A stretch of DNA of 59,289 bases from an uncultured Akkermansia sp. Its GTDB lineage: Bacteria; Verrucomicrobiota; Verrucomicrobiia; Verrucomicrobiales; Akkermansiaceae. Below the pieces are notes generated by a model. It saw only the letters and a list, made by a program, of their open reading frames with translations, made no database searches and had not been told where the DNA came from. Position 1 is the first letter of the stretch, and every line of letters starts with the position of its first letter. Made by a program: the position numbers and the translations under genes. The stretch lies in contig CANQSS010000008.1 of the NCBI GenBank assembly GCA_947626545.1, positions 1-59,289 on the forward strand, read 5' to 3'. Shown in pieces: positions 25,441 to 33,739 of this stretch.

Positions 25441-26739
25441 TTAGCGAAGGGGCAGGGTGACTGCGCCGTGCAGCTCCTGTCCGAGGAAGGGGTTATTCAG
25501 GGTGCCGCATGCGAGTGTTTCTTCGGTTACTATATTGCTGGCTTGCGGATCAAAAAGCAGGAGGGGAGCCGCGTGCCGTGCGCCTTCGTCTTGTTCCCGA
25601 GGGTTGGCAATCTCTGCGGGTTTCAAGCAACATGCCCGTACCAGTTCTGTCCAGCTGAGAAGACCTGGCTCCACCAGTTTGGTGTAGAGCGCGGGCAGCA
25701 TGGTATCCAGCATGACCATGCCCGCTGGTGCGCTGATGAAGTCCTGCTTCTTAGAGAAAGGGCTGCATGGTGTATGCGCACTCACCATGCAGTCGATTGT
25801 GCCATCTTTCACCCCTTCCAGCAGCGCATCGCAATCGGCTTGATCGCGCAGCGGCGGGGTCGTTTTGAAAACGGTGTTGTAGTCACCGATCTGCTCATGA
25901 GTGAAGAGGAGGTGGTGTAAGGCAACTTCGGCCGTGACATGAACCCCACGTTCTTTGGCGCGGCGGATAATGCGTACAGATTCTGCCGTGCTTACCAGTT
26001 GCAGATGCAAGCGTGCGCCGGTAGCTTCCGCCAGACGGATAAGTGTTTCCGTGCCAATTTCTTCAGCGCAGGGTGGACAGGGGTGTAATCCCAAGTTGTA
26101 GGCGGTGGTACTTGGGTGGGCGTAAGTGTGTTCGGTGAGTGCCGGCACATCGGCGCGCACGGCAAAGATGAGGCCCAAATCCTCCGCATACTGCATGGCG
26201 CGGTAAAGCATGAGGGTGTTGGAAGGGAAATTCTCTCCATCACTTAGAATGTGTACGCCGCGCATAGTGGCCAGCGTGTTATAGGGGGCCTGCTCCAGTC
26301 CTTGCATGCCCAGCGATATGCAGCCTGCCGGCGTCATATCGGCCACGGATCGCACTGTGGCAGCCTCGCGGAAGCTATCCAGTGTGGCGCCGTTGTCAAA
26401 GCAAAAAGCCGGAGATGGCAACACTAACATACCCCATACACCACCGTGGATAGCGGCCTCCCCGGCGCGCATGATGCACTCGCGTTTGCTGCGTCCGGGT
26501 ATTTCGATGTGTGAGTGCAGGTCATAAAGAGCGGGCATAAGCAACTTGCCGGAGGCATCAATTACACGGGCGTGCTCCGGTATCTCCATTTTTCCGACCG
26601 GTTCAACATGCTTGACGTCCGGAAGGGGTATTCCGTCGAGAAAGGCGGTGGAGGTGTTCTCGGCAGCCGGGCAGAGGCAAAGGTCAAAGTGCTGACCGGT
26701 GATAGCCCAAGTGGCGTTGGTAATGTAAGTATTAGTCAT
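25441..26739 (-). CDS. Dihydroorotase-like protein, probably non-catalytic PyrC'
   Basis: 432 residues, the size of class I dihydroorotases, with the amidohydrolase layout. The N-terminal metal motif keeps HxH (YDLHSHIEIPGR) but loses the Arg of HxHxR. Later positions are lost: the segment normally reading HAED is VRADV, the HVST His is Leu (HLQLVSTAES), and the catalytic Asp of the TDHAP motif is Ala (VSAHTPCSP). It overlaps pyrB by 8 nt. Inactive PyrC' partners that stabilise PyrB are known in other bacteria, and this is the best reading. If so, a working pyrC must be elsewhere. Confidence 0.85.
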   Translation of the reverse strand: MTNTYITNATWAITGQHFDLCLCPAAENTSTAFLDGIPLPDVKHVEPVGKMEIPEHARVIDASGKLLMPALYDLHSHIEIPGRSKRECIMRAGEAAIHGGVWGMLVLPSPAFCFDNGATLDSFREAATVRSVADMTPAGCISLGMQGLEQAPYNTLATMRGVHILSDGENFPSNTLMLYRAMQYAEDLGLIFAVRADVPALTEHTYAHPSTTAYNLGLHPCPPCAEEIGTETLIRLAEATGARLHLQLVSTAESVRIIRRAKERGVHVTAEVALHHLLFTHEQIGDYNTVFKTTPPLRDQADCDALLEGVKDGTIDCMVSAHTPCSPFSKKQDFISAPAGMVMLDTMLPALYTKLVEPGLLSWTELVRACCLKPAEIANPREQDEGARHAAPLLLFDPQASNIVTEETLACGTLNNPFLGQELHGAVTLPLR

Positions 26740-27661
26740 GGGACAAAGTGCCTGGAGTAAGATGGTAAAGGATGCTCATGCGAGCGGCGATTCCATTTTC
26801 GACTTGGTTGCAGACAAGACAGTTTTCGTAGTCCATGGCGGCATCGCAAAGTTCAACCCCGCGGTTCACAGGACCGGGGTGCATGATGCTCATGCCTTGG
26901 GCCTCAATGCGACGTAGCCGTTCTTCCGTTACGCCGAAAGCCTGGTGATAATCCGCTGCCGGAAAGAAGGGACTGTCAATGCGTTCGTTCTGAACGCGCA
27001 GTAGGTAGATCACATCCGGTTTCCATGTGAAGACTTCGTCCCATGTATGCAACCGTGCAACGCCGGTGTGTTCCTTGGGCGGCACCAATGAGCCGGGTCC
27101 CATGAAAGCAACCTGTGCGCCGAGCCTCCGTAGGATGAGACTGGTAGAGCGTGCCACGCGACTGTGTCGTATGTCACCGACAATCACAACACGCCGCCCG
27201 GCGATTTCGCCGTATTTTTCGCGGATGGTAAAGGCGTCCAAAAAGGCCTGGCTGGGGTGGGCATGAGCGCCATCGCCGGCGTTGATGACGGAGGCATTGC
27301 AATGGCGAGCGATGACAGCAGGAATACCGCTGTTTTTATGTCGCACAATGATGTAGTCCATCTTCATGCTCATGAGTGTATCGATGGTGTCGTGTACGCT
27401 TTCGCCCTTTACCACAGAAGAGGTGGCAAGGGTGAAGGTAGTGACATCGGCCGAGAGGCGGTGGGCGGCTACTTCAAAGGAAGAGCGGGTGCGGGTGCTG
27501 GGTTCGTAGAAAAGGGTGAGCACGGATTTTCCCTTCAGCGCAGGCACTTTTTTCACGCTTTTGGTAAAAATCTCTTTCATCGCTGTGGCGCTATCCAAGA
27601 TGGTATGGATATTCTCGTCGCTGAGCGATTCAATTGTGATGAGGTCTTTTCTGGGTTTCAT
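26732..27661 (-). CDS. pyrB: Aspartate carbamoyltransferase catalytic subunit
   Basis: 309 residues from MKPRKDLITIESL; the frame continues upstream but only across pyrR. It condenses carbamoyl phosphate with aspartate in pyrimidine synthesis. The carbamoyl-phosphate motif is FYEPSTRTRSSFE, and HAHPSQAFLDAFTI, VVIVGDIRHSRVARS and MHPGPVNRGVE are all canonical. It lies 19 nt after pyrR and overlaps pyrC' by 8 nt. No pyrI regulatory subunit is present. Confidence 0.95.
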   Translation of the reverse strand: MKPRKDLITIESLSDENIHTILDSATAMKEIFTKSVKKVPALKGKSVLTLFYEPSTRTRSSFEVAAHRLSADVTTFTLATSSVVKGESVHDTIDTLMSMKMDYIIVRHKNSGIPAVIARHCNASVINAGDGAHAHPSQAFLDAFTIREKYGEIAGRRVVIVGDIRHSRVARSTSLILRRLGAQVAFMGPGSLVPPKEHTGVARLHTWDEVFTWKPDVIYLLRVQNERIDSPFFPAADYHQAFGVTEERLRRIEAQGMSIMHPGPVNRGVELCDAAMDYENCLVCNQVENGIAARMSILYHLTPGTLSHD

Positions 27662-27680
27662 GACAGGGGGTAAATGGGGA

Positions 27681-28184
27681 TCAGTAGAGCACGGCATCCT
27701 CGCCGTCGGTTTCCTGCAGGTGCACGTGCACTTTCTCGGCACTTTCCAAGGTAAAGGCGGCATAATCCGCATGTATCGGCAGTTCGCGCCGCCCGCGGTC
27801 CACCAAGCAGTGCAACTCAACGCGCGCCGGTCTGCCGTATTCGAAAATGGTTTCCAGAGCTGCTCTTGCTGTGCGTCCGCTCTGAAGGACATCATCCACC
27901 AAGATCAAGTGCATATCATCTGTTGAAAAAGGGAGATAGGAGCTGCGCAATGCCGGGCGCTCTTTGCGCAGGTCCAAATCATCACGGTAGAGTGTGATGT
28001 CAATGGCGCCGTATTGGGCTTGCACGCCACGTTTTTGTAACGCGGAGGTAAGACGGCGCGCGAGTACATCACCATGACTGATGAGCCCCACCAGACTCGG
28101 CGGTTTGCTCCCGCTGCAAGCGGCGATATGGTCTGCCCAGCGCTCGAGAGCAGATGCGATGTCGGTGGAGGTTAGCTGAGGCAT
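27681..28184 (-). CDS. pyrR: PyrR-family bifunctional regulator/uracil phosphoribosyltransferase
   Basis: 167 residues with a type I phosphoribosyltransferase fold. The PRPP site is LILVDDVLQSGRTARAAL, and an N-terminal LVGLISHGDVLARRL fits PyrR. PyrR can bind pyr mRNA and cause attenuation when UMP is high, and some also convert uracil to UMP. It stands directly before pyrB, as in many pyr operons, but no clear attenuator hairpin was found in the 19 nt gap. It starts 6 nt after purE. Confidence 0.92.
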   Translation of the reverse strand: MPQLTSTDIASALERWADHIAACSGSKPPSLVGLISHGDVLARRLTSALQKRGVQAQYGAIDITLYRDDLDLRKERPALRSSYLPFSTDDMHLILVDDVLQSGRTARAALETIFEYGRPARVELHCLVDRGRRELPIHADYAAFTLESAEKVHVHLQETDGEDAVLY

Positions 28185-28190
28185 GGCAGA

Positions 28191-28601
28191 CTACATTTGG
28201 GCAAATTGGAGGATGCGGTGGGCAGCCATTGCAGCATTCAGCGGGGTCTTTTTGTGCAAGCCTACCGTGGTGGCAGGCACCCCGCCGGGTAGTTGGCTGA
28301 TGGCCAACAGAGCATCCATCCCGTTAAGTGGTCCACACGGTACTGGCACCCCGATGACAGGCAATTTCGTGTTCATGACCACGACACCTGGGAGAGCCGC
28401 AGAGAGTCCCGCCACGCAGAGCAGCACTGCTTGCGTGCCGTCGGCGTCCAGCTTGCGCAAATAATCCAACAGGGCACTTAAATCTCGATGGGCAGAGTAT
28501 ATAACTTCCTCATTTTCTATACCATGCTCCGTGAAATACTGTCGGGCGGGCTCCATGAAGGGCAGGTCGCTCTTACTGCCGTAAATAGTGATAACTTTCA
28601 T
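28191..28601 (-). CDS. purE: PurE-type N5-CAIR mutase/AIR carboxylase
   Basis: 136 residues from MKVITIYGSKSDLPFM, short against the usual 160-170. It acts on the CAIR step of purine synthesis. The start motif GSKSDLP and SAHRD are conserved, and the end NAAMAAHRIL is the normal C terminus. The loop usually read GGAAHLPG in class I enzymes is AGLSAALPG here, so His is absent; this could mean a class II type carboxylase or a divergent mutase. It is the first gene of a 12-gene minus-strand run, with a promoter 9 nt before its ATG. Confidence 0.88.
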   Translation of the reverse strand: MKVITIYGSKSDLPFMEPARQYFTEHGIENEEVIYSAHRDLSALLDYLRKLDADGTQAVLLCVAGLSAALPGVVVMNTKLPVIGVPVPCGPLNGMDALLAISQLPGGVPATTVGLHKKTPLNAAMAAHRILQFAQM

Positions 28602-28610
28602 GTGACTTCC

Positions 28611-28639
28611 ATCATACCATCCCGTGCCCACGCGCGCAA
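28611..28639 (-). promoter_or_regulatory. purE operon promoter
   Basis: On the minus strand: TTGCGC (28639-28634), 17 bp spacer, TATGAT (28616-28611). The -10 box is 9 nt from the purE ATG at 28601, again predicting an mRNA with almost no leader. Confidence 0.55.
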
Positions 28640-28659
28640 GGAAAAACAGACAGCACATG

Positions 28660-28795
28660 GCGCCTGGCGGCGCTTATGTACGAGGTACGATGGACGAAGT
28701 ACGATTTGGAAAGTTCGCGCGCTTCCGGCACGCTAAAATCCATCGTGAATCGTAAATAGCAACCGCATTTTTTAATGCGGTTGCCATTTTACGCC
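28660..28795. repeat. Hairpin/TACGAT repeat cluster
   Basis: Starts with a GC-rich hairpin (GCGCCTGGCGGCGC) followed by TATGTACGAGGTACGATGG and further TACGAT-type units. Near 28740 these appear in reverse (AATCGTAAAT), and 28759-28785 is the hairpin GCAACCGCATT / AATGCGGTTGC known from the left end of the MITE-like repeats. It looks like a mosaic of reduced copies. It separates the divergent purE and ankyrin genes. Confidence 0.6.
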
Positions 28796-28847
28796 TACTG
28801 AAGAAAATTGACTGGTCTTTTACTGTTTCCTTCGGTAAAATGGCTAC

Positions 28848-29429
28848 ATGCAAGAAAATGGTTGGAATACGATCATGCTCGGAAAGGAAGAACGTCCTCA
28901 AGTGATGCAGCAAGATTTGCTTGCCATGGTGCAGCAGCTTGATCCCGATGATTACGATGAAGCCGTGCAGCAATTTTTGGAGGAGTTCGAACGCGGTGAG
29001 AGTCCGGAGAATCTGAAACGCGCGGCTACGCTGTTGCTGCAGGATGAGGTGGATTTGGCGCCGGAGCTCAAGGAGATGGATGTGCAGCCGGACGAGAAGT
29101 TAATCGGTGTGTTGCTGGCGATGGGAGCTGATCCTGATGCAACAAATGCGTACGGCGAACCTCCTCTGCATTTGGCTGCCAAGTACGGATACGTCAACAT
29201 CGCACAGATGCTCCTGCTGGCCGGGGCAGATCCTCAGCGGCATAACTCGCGCGGTCAACTGGCTATCGAATTGACCAATAACGCAGAGGTGAGAGCGTTG
29301 CTCTCCCCCTCCCCTCCTGCTGGACACACGCACGATGAGCACTGCAGCTGTGGACACCACAGCGGTGATTGTCACTGTGGGCATGATCGCTGTGACGGCG
29401 ATTGCCATTGTGAGCATGACCACGCATGA
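28848..29429 (+). CDS. Ankyrin-repeat protein with Cys/His metal-binding tail
   Basis: 193 residues, no signal peptide. Residues ~20-80 are an acidic helical region. Residues ~85-150 hold about two ankyrin repeats: LLAMGADPDATNAYGEPPLH, LAAKYGYVNIAQMLLLAGAD and PQRHNSRGQLAIELT. The last 34 residues contain 10 His and 7 Cys in a repeated CHCGHD-like pattern, which should bind Zn, Ni or Cu. A TAAAAT -10-like box ends 6 nt before this ATG, but the matching -35 (TTGACT) is 22 bp away. An ATG at 28875 is an alternative. No partner gene suggests its role. Confidence 0.82.
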   Translation: MQENGWNTIMLGKEERPQVMQQDLLAMVQQLDPDDYDEAVQQFLEEFERGESPENLKRAATLLLQDEVDLAPELKEMDVQPDEKLIGVLLAMGADPDATNAYGEPPLHLAAKYGYVNIAQMLLLAGADPQRHNSRGQLAIELTNNAEVRALLSPSPPAGHTHDEHCSCGHHSGDCHCGHDRCDGDCHCEHDHA

Positions 29430-29439
29430 GTCACCCCGC

Positions 29440-29482
29440 GGTAAACACATTTGAGAGAAGTAATCAACAGAGGAAATGCCCT
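29440..29482 (-). repeat. Remnant of the MITE-like repeat
   Basis: About 40 bp between two convergent genes. It reads GTAAACACATTTGAGAGAAG, then TAATCAACAGAGGAAATGCC, and matches the non-hairpin end of copies 1-4 in reverse orientation. It lacks the rest of the element. Confidence 0.65.
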
Positions 29483-29504
29483 CACGTTTGCCGGGTAAGT
29501 CTTC

Positions 29505-31487
29505 CTAGGCCTGCGCAACTTCATAGAGCTCTGGCGGCAGGGCAGTGAGGAAGCGGGAGGGAGGGCAGAATTGGCCTTCATAGCTGTGCCCGTTGTAGCG
29601 CGGGTAGGAGAGCGAAAGGCTGTCCTTCGCTCGAGTGACAGCTACGTAAAAGAGGCGGGTTTCTTCTTCCATCTCGGCAGGGTTGCAGCCGTTGATGATT
29701 CGGTAGTGAGGAAACAATCCTTCCCCCAAGAAAATGATGAATACGTGGTTCCATTCCAGTCCCTTGGCTTGGTGGATGGTACTCAGGGTAACCTTGTCAT
29801 CCTCCGGTGCGGACGGCTCGCGGTCCGTCTCGCTGAGCAGGGATACTTGGGAGAGAAACTCATCAAGACTCTCCACATCGGAAAGGGACCGCGCAAGCTG
29901 TTCGATGTCTTCAATGCGCTCTTCAGCATTTTCGTACTGTGCCCGCAGGCAAGGATCAATGTCTTGCAGTACGCGTACCACCATTTCTGCGGGCGACAGC
30001 TCATGGTCTTCGGGCTGCAGAGCATCGAGCGTAGCGAGCATGGCGAGCCACTGGGTCTGAGCAGCAGTCGGTACGCTTACCTTTTTTGCGATGTCAGTAT
30101 ACCGTTGATGCGAGGTGTGACGATTCTCATCCGGCAGATCCTGTCGGGCTTTTTGCCAACCGATCCACATTTTGCCGGCGCTTACTTCACCCACCTTCGG
30201 AAAGGTAGAGACAATCCGTCGGAATGCCGTTTCGTCATTCGGGTTGGCGAGCAAGCGCAGGTAGGCCACCACATCTTTCACATGAGCCTGCTCAAAGAAG
30301 CGCAGACCGCTGGTAATGCGGTAGGGAATATGGCGGCGAGTCAGTTCCATTTGGATGTCTAGGCTATGGAAATGCGCGCGGTAGAGCACGGCGATTTCAG
30401 CCGGTTTTTCACCCCGGTCGATAAGCTCCTCGATGCGCTGTGCTACGTAAATGGCCTCGGTGCGGTTGTCGGGTGCAGGGTAGATGGCGGGCAATTGTTC
30501 ATTCCCCTCGCGAGCAGGGAGCAGCACCTTGTGAAACTGCCGTTCATTGCCGGCTATAGCCGCATTGGCTATCTTCAAAATGGCGGGCAGGCTGCGGTAG
30601 TTGGTCTCGATCTTGTGTACCTCCGCATCCGGGTAACGCTCGGTGAATCCGAAGATGTGATCCACGTCTGCTCCGCGCCAGGAATAGATGCTCTGCGCAT
30701 CGTCTCCCACCACCTCCAGACAGGAGTGCTGTCCGCCGCTCAGCAGGTTAATAATGCGCTCCTGCAGCACATTGGTATCCTGGTACTCATCCACTAGCAC
30801 GTGCAGAAAACGCCCCTGCAGCATCGTGAGTACTTCCTCATGTTGCTTCAGGAGTTCCAGCAGGTTGACCAACAGGTCATCGAAGTCCATGGTGTTGGCT
30901 TCGCGCTTGCGCTGTGCGTAGTCCGCATAGATGGCGGCAACGGTCTGCACGTGGTTTTTGAGTGTGGGGTAGTTCGTGCGCAGCAACTCCTCCCAGTTGC
31001 GCCCAGTGTTGATAGCCAGACTCAGGATATTGAGCAGCAGTTCCGGTTTAGGGAAGGGATCATTTTTATTTTGTTTGCCGACATGTCGTTTAACAAGTGC
31101 TCTCACGAGGGCCTTTTGGTCATCGGTATCAATGATTGTGAAGCCAGGGCGGTATCCAAGGCGTTCAGCGTGGGAGCGGAGGATGCGGTTGGCAATGGAA
31201 TGAAAAGTGCCGCCCCATATGGTGCCGGCTTGCACTCCCACCAATTTCTGCACTCGTTCCAACATTTCACGTGCTGCTTTGTTCGTAAAGGTAAGCAGAA
31301 GAATTCGCCACCCGGGCACACCCCGCGAAAGTAGCCAAGCCACACGGTGGGTGAGCGTACGGGTTTTACCGCTACCTGCACCGGCAATGACGAGAGCGTG
31401 CCGCGCCTCCGTCGTCACGGCTGCGAGTTGCTGATCATTAAGCAGAGCAGGAAAATTGATGCTGACAGCAGCGTTTGATAGACCCAT
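29505..31487 (-). CDS. UvrD/PcrA-family superfamily I DNA helicase
   Basis: About 660 residues from MGLSNAAVSI (ATG 31487; a GTG two codons upstream is possible). It has the SF1A motifs in order: Walker A VIAGAGSGKTRTL, motif Ia LLLTFTNKAAREM, motif II VLVDEYQDTN, motif III VVGDDAQSIYSWRGAD, motif IV ETNYRS and the C-terminal TIHQAKGLEW and LFYVAVTRAK. It unwinds DNA 3' to 5' in repair and replication. It is somewhat shorter than UvrD or PcrA (~720) because the C-terminal Tudor-like part is missing, closer to Rep. It is last in an M23-OmpA-helicase operon. Confidence 0.94.
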   Translation of the reverse strand: MGLSNAAVSINFPALLNDQQLAAVTTEARHALVIAGAGSGKTRTLTHRVAWLLSRGVPGWRILLLTFTNKAAREMLERVQKLVGVQAGTIWGGTFHSIANRILRSHAERLGYRPGFTIIDTDDQKALVRALVKRHVGKQNKNDPFPKPELLLNILSLAINTGRNWEELLRTNYPTLKNHVQTVAAIYADYAQRKREANTMDFDDLLVNLLELLKQHEEVLTMLQGRFLHVLVDEYQDTNVLQERIINLLSGGQHSCLEVVGDDAQSIYSWRGADVDHIFGFTERYPDAEVHKIETNYRSLPAILKIANAAIAGNERQFHKVLLPAREGNEQLPAIYPAPDNRTEAIYVAQRIEELIDRGEKPAEIAVLYRAHFHSLDIQMELTRRHIPYRITSGLRFFEQAHVKDVVAYLRLLANPNDETAFRRIVSTFPKVGEVSAGKMWIGWQKARQDLPDENRHTSHQRYTDIAKKVSVPTAAQTQWLAMLATLDALQPEDHELSPAEMVVRVLQDIDPCLRAQYENAEERIEDIEQLARSLSDVESLDEFLSQVSLLSETDREPSAPEDDKVTLSTIHQAKGLEWNHVFIIFLGEGLFPHYRIINGCNPAEMEEETRLFYVAVTRAKDSLSLSYPRYNGHSYEGQFCPPSRFLTALPPELYEVAQA

Positions 31488-31499
31488 GTGCACGTAACG

Positions 31500-32813
31500 T
31501 CAGAAGTCAAGGTATATTTCTGCACGACGGTTCTCGCTGCGGATGGTGGAAATCGTCTGCTTTGAGTCACCGGCTTTGTATGAACGCCTCGGTTGGGTTT
31601 TTCCCATGCCGTGTGTAGAAATACGTTCAGCTTGCACTCCATCGGCAACCAATGCTTGTTTCACTGCCTCTGCGCGCCGCCGTGAGAGATCCATGTTGTA
31701 TGCCACATTGCCGACATCATCAGTATGCCCGGAGATATTGAGTACTCCATTGCCGCGTTTGAGAAGCTGCGCTACGATGTGCAGCTGGCTCACGGAGCGT
31801 GGGCTGAGTTTATCATCATCGAAAGCAAAATAGAGCACCAGTGAATCTCCGCCCTGTGGATTTTTGACAATGGGGAAGTAAACTCCTCCTTCTTGCTCTG
31901 CCGCCTGCTCGTAGTGGGTGAGCAGGTTGTCCAGCGCCACCGCCTTCACTCGCCATCCGTCCTTTTCATCATGCACCAGCTCGATACCCACATTGCCGGA
32001 ATGACTGTTGGCAATCCCACTTTCCTTGGGAGAGAGGTAGATGAGGTAACCGGCATTCTTTTGATTATGGTACATGTTGCGCATAGGGAGGCGCTCACGT
32101 AGTTTAAGGTCGCCTTCCTCAAACATCATGCATAGACCTGCCAGAGTGGCATCCGTCACTTCGCCGCCAGTAATGAGTCTGCGTGCCGTATCCATATCCC
32201 CGCGCTTGAGCGCCTCCACAAATCCCTCTACCACGCTCAGCGCATCGCTTTCCGGTCGGAGCTGCACTTTGTCAGATGGCGCCTTTTCTACGCTTTGCAA
32301 AAGCGGTGTGCCCTTTTCTGGAGTTGAGATAGTAAGCAGAAGATCTTCTCCCCCCTCCCCGGAGGAAATGCGGTAGCGGGTTAATTTGCCCGATCCTTCT
32401 TTGGGAATGATGGTGCCTATTTCCTGAACGTTCACCTTACCCTCTCTCGGAACCCATTCGCTGAGAGCTTTTTTTGCTTCCGGGGTCAGCTGAGAATCGT
32501 CGGCGATTCTATCCAATGCGGCAGTTCTCTGTTCCTGTGGAAGCTGAAGCGCTTGCGCAACCTGCAGAGCTTTTGCATGCTCTGATGAATGTGGACGCTG
32601 AGTCGTACGCGGAAGGGATGGGGCGGAAGGGATGGGTTTCGGAGCCGGGGGAGGCAGCTTGGGCTGCTCTGCAGGCACAACTTGAGGTTTGGGCTGCTCG
32701 GTTGGCGGTGGAGGTGTCGTTTCCTGCTCTAGCTTGCCGCGGAAAATCCCGGTAATTCCTGCTACGATCAGCAGGATAATGATAAAGAGAGTGAGAAATG
32801 GATGCTGCTTCAT
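31500..32813 (-). CDS. OmpA-family peptidoglycan-binding protein, membrane-anchored
   Basis: 437 residues. A single N-terminal membrane segment (FLTLFIIILLIVAGITGIF) is followed by a Pro-rich linker (~30-70), a helical part and a middle domain. The C-terminal ~115 residues are an OmpA/MotB domain: LVLYFAFDDDKLSP, LNISGHTDDVGNVAYNMDLS and RRRAEAVKQALV, with the Asp and Arg that bind diaminopimelate. An inner-membrane anchor with an outward OmpA domain suggests a link between membrane and cell wall. It lies 11 nt after the M23 peptidase, supporting a wall-related role. Confidence 0.88.
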   Translation of the reverse strand: MKQHPFLTLFIIILLIVAGITGIFRGKLEQETTPPPPTEQPKPQVVPAEQPKLPPPAPKPIPSAPSLPRTTQRPHSSEHAKALQVAQALQLPQEQRTAALDRIADDSQLTPEAKKALSEWVPREGKVNVQEIGTIIPKEGSGKLTRYRISSGEGGEDLLLTISTPEKGTPLLQSVEKAPSDKVQLRPESDALSVVEGFVEALKRGDMDTARRLITGGEVTDATLAGLCMMFEEGDLKLRERLPMRNMYHNQKNAGYLIYLSPKESGIANSHSGNVGIELVHDEKDGWRVKAVALDNLLTHYEQAAEQEGGVYFPIVKNPQGGDSLVLYFAFDDDKLSPRSVSQLHIVAQLLKRGNGVLNISGHTDDVGNVAYNMDLSRRRAEAVKQALVADGVQAERISTHGMGKTQPRRSYKAGDSKQTISTIRSENRRAEIYLDF

Positions 32814-32824
32814 GGTGTGGAAAA

Positions 32825-33655
32825 TTATTGCGGGTTGACGGAGATTACGCCTTGCTTGCTCGGTATATTGGCAGGCGTGGCAGTGGGATCCTGCATCAAG
32901 GCTTCACGAGCACGCACTCGCCGCACCTCTGCGTATGGATCTGGCATGGGTGGAGCAGGATGCTCGCGGAGAAGATCTTCAGGATTTATGCGGTTCATGG
33001 TGCCGGAAGGGTGGTAGCCACGCATGCCCGCCTCGGTGCTCAGCGAGCGAATGGCCTCAAAATGCAGGTGAGCGAGATATTTTCCATTGGCAGTTCCAAT
33101 CGAGCCAATACGCTGCCCCCGGTTCACAAATTGGCCGACGCGGGCTTCCCTCGTGTTGAGGTGCGCATAGAGGGTCTGCACGATTCCCTTTTCGCCCGGG
33201 ATGCGGTGCGCCAGAACCACCACATTGCCCCACTCGTCAGAGGGTACACCGCTGTACACCACTAGCCCCCGCCCGGCGGCGCACACTGGCTCGCCCAAGT
33301 CAGTATTTTGTCCTCCGATGCCGTTGAGATCTTCGCCGGTGTGGTGGCCTCGGCGCTTTTCATTCATGGCACCGAAAGGTTGAGCATCATATATCATAGT
33401 GCCGGGTGGATCCCCGCATGGCCATTGGAAGCCATCGACTTCGGGGGCGATGACCATCTGCTCCGGACTGAGCAAAATAAGGCCGCCGAGTACTTGAGCC
33501 ACCGTTTGTTGAGCGGGAACGACAGAGGGAACTGCCGTCTGCGCTCGCTGAACGCTGCGTACACCTAGCCACCAGCACACTCCCACCACTCCCACGCAGA
33601 GGAGCGCGTAGAAGAGTCTGCGAAAGAGGGGCGTCCTGTGTGTGACGGAGGGCAT
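32825..33655 (-). CDS. M23-family peptidoglycan endopeptidase
   Basis: 276 residues with an N-terminal membrane anchor or uncleaved signal (LFYALLCVGVVGVCWWLGV), so the catalytic part should lie in the periplasm. The LytM-type zinc site is complete: RGHHTGEDLNG (HxxxD), TLYAHLN and HLHFE. It cuts peptide crosslinks in peptidoglycan. Its promoter ends 6 nt before the ATG. It leads a three-gene operon with the OmpA-like protein and the SF1 helicase. Confidence 0.92.
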   Translation of the reverse strand: MPSVTHRTPLFRRLFYALLCVGVVGVCWWLGVRSVQRAQTAVPSVVPAQQTVAQVLGGLILLSPEQMVIAPEVDGFQWPCGDPPGTMIYDAQPFGAMNEKRRGHHTGEDLNGIGGQNTDLGEPVCAAGRGLVVYSGVPSDEWGNVVVLAHRIPGEKGIVQTLYAHLNTREARVGQFVNRGQRIGSIGTANGKYLAHLHFEAIRSLSTEAGMRGYHPSGTMNRINPEDLLREHPAPPMPDPYAEVRRVRAREALMQDPTATPANIPSKQGVISVNPQ

Positions 33656-33661
33656 GCCCTC

Positions 33662-33690
33662 ATGGTAGCGAAATAGCTCCCCGTTTTCAA
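33662..33690 (-). promoter_or_regulatory. Promoter of the M23-ompA-helicase operon
   Basis: On the minus strand: TTGAAA (33690-33685), 17 bp spacer, TACCAT (33667-33662), then 6 nt to the ATG at 33655. A leaderless mRNA is predicted. Confidence 0.6.
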
Positions 33691-33739
33691 GCTTTATTAG
33701 TCATGGAATCCCGTACCTGCCCGGCATGTGTACAGTTGT

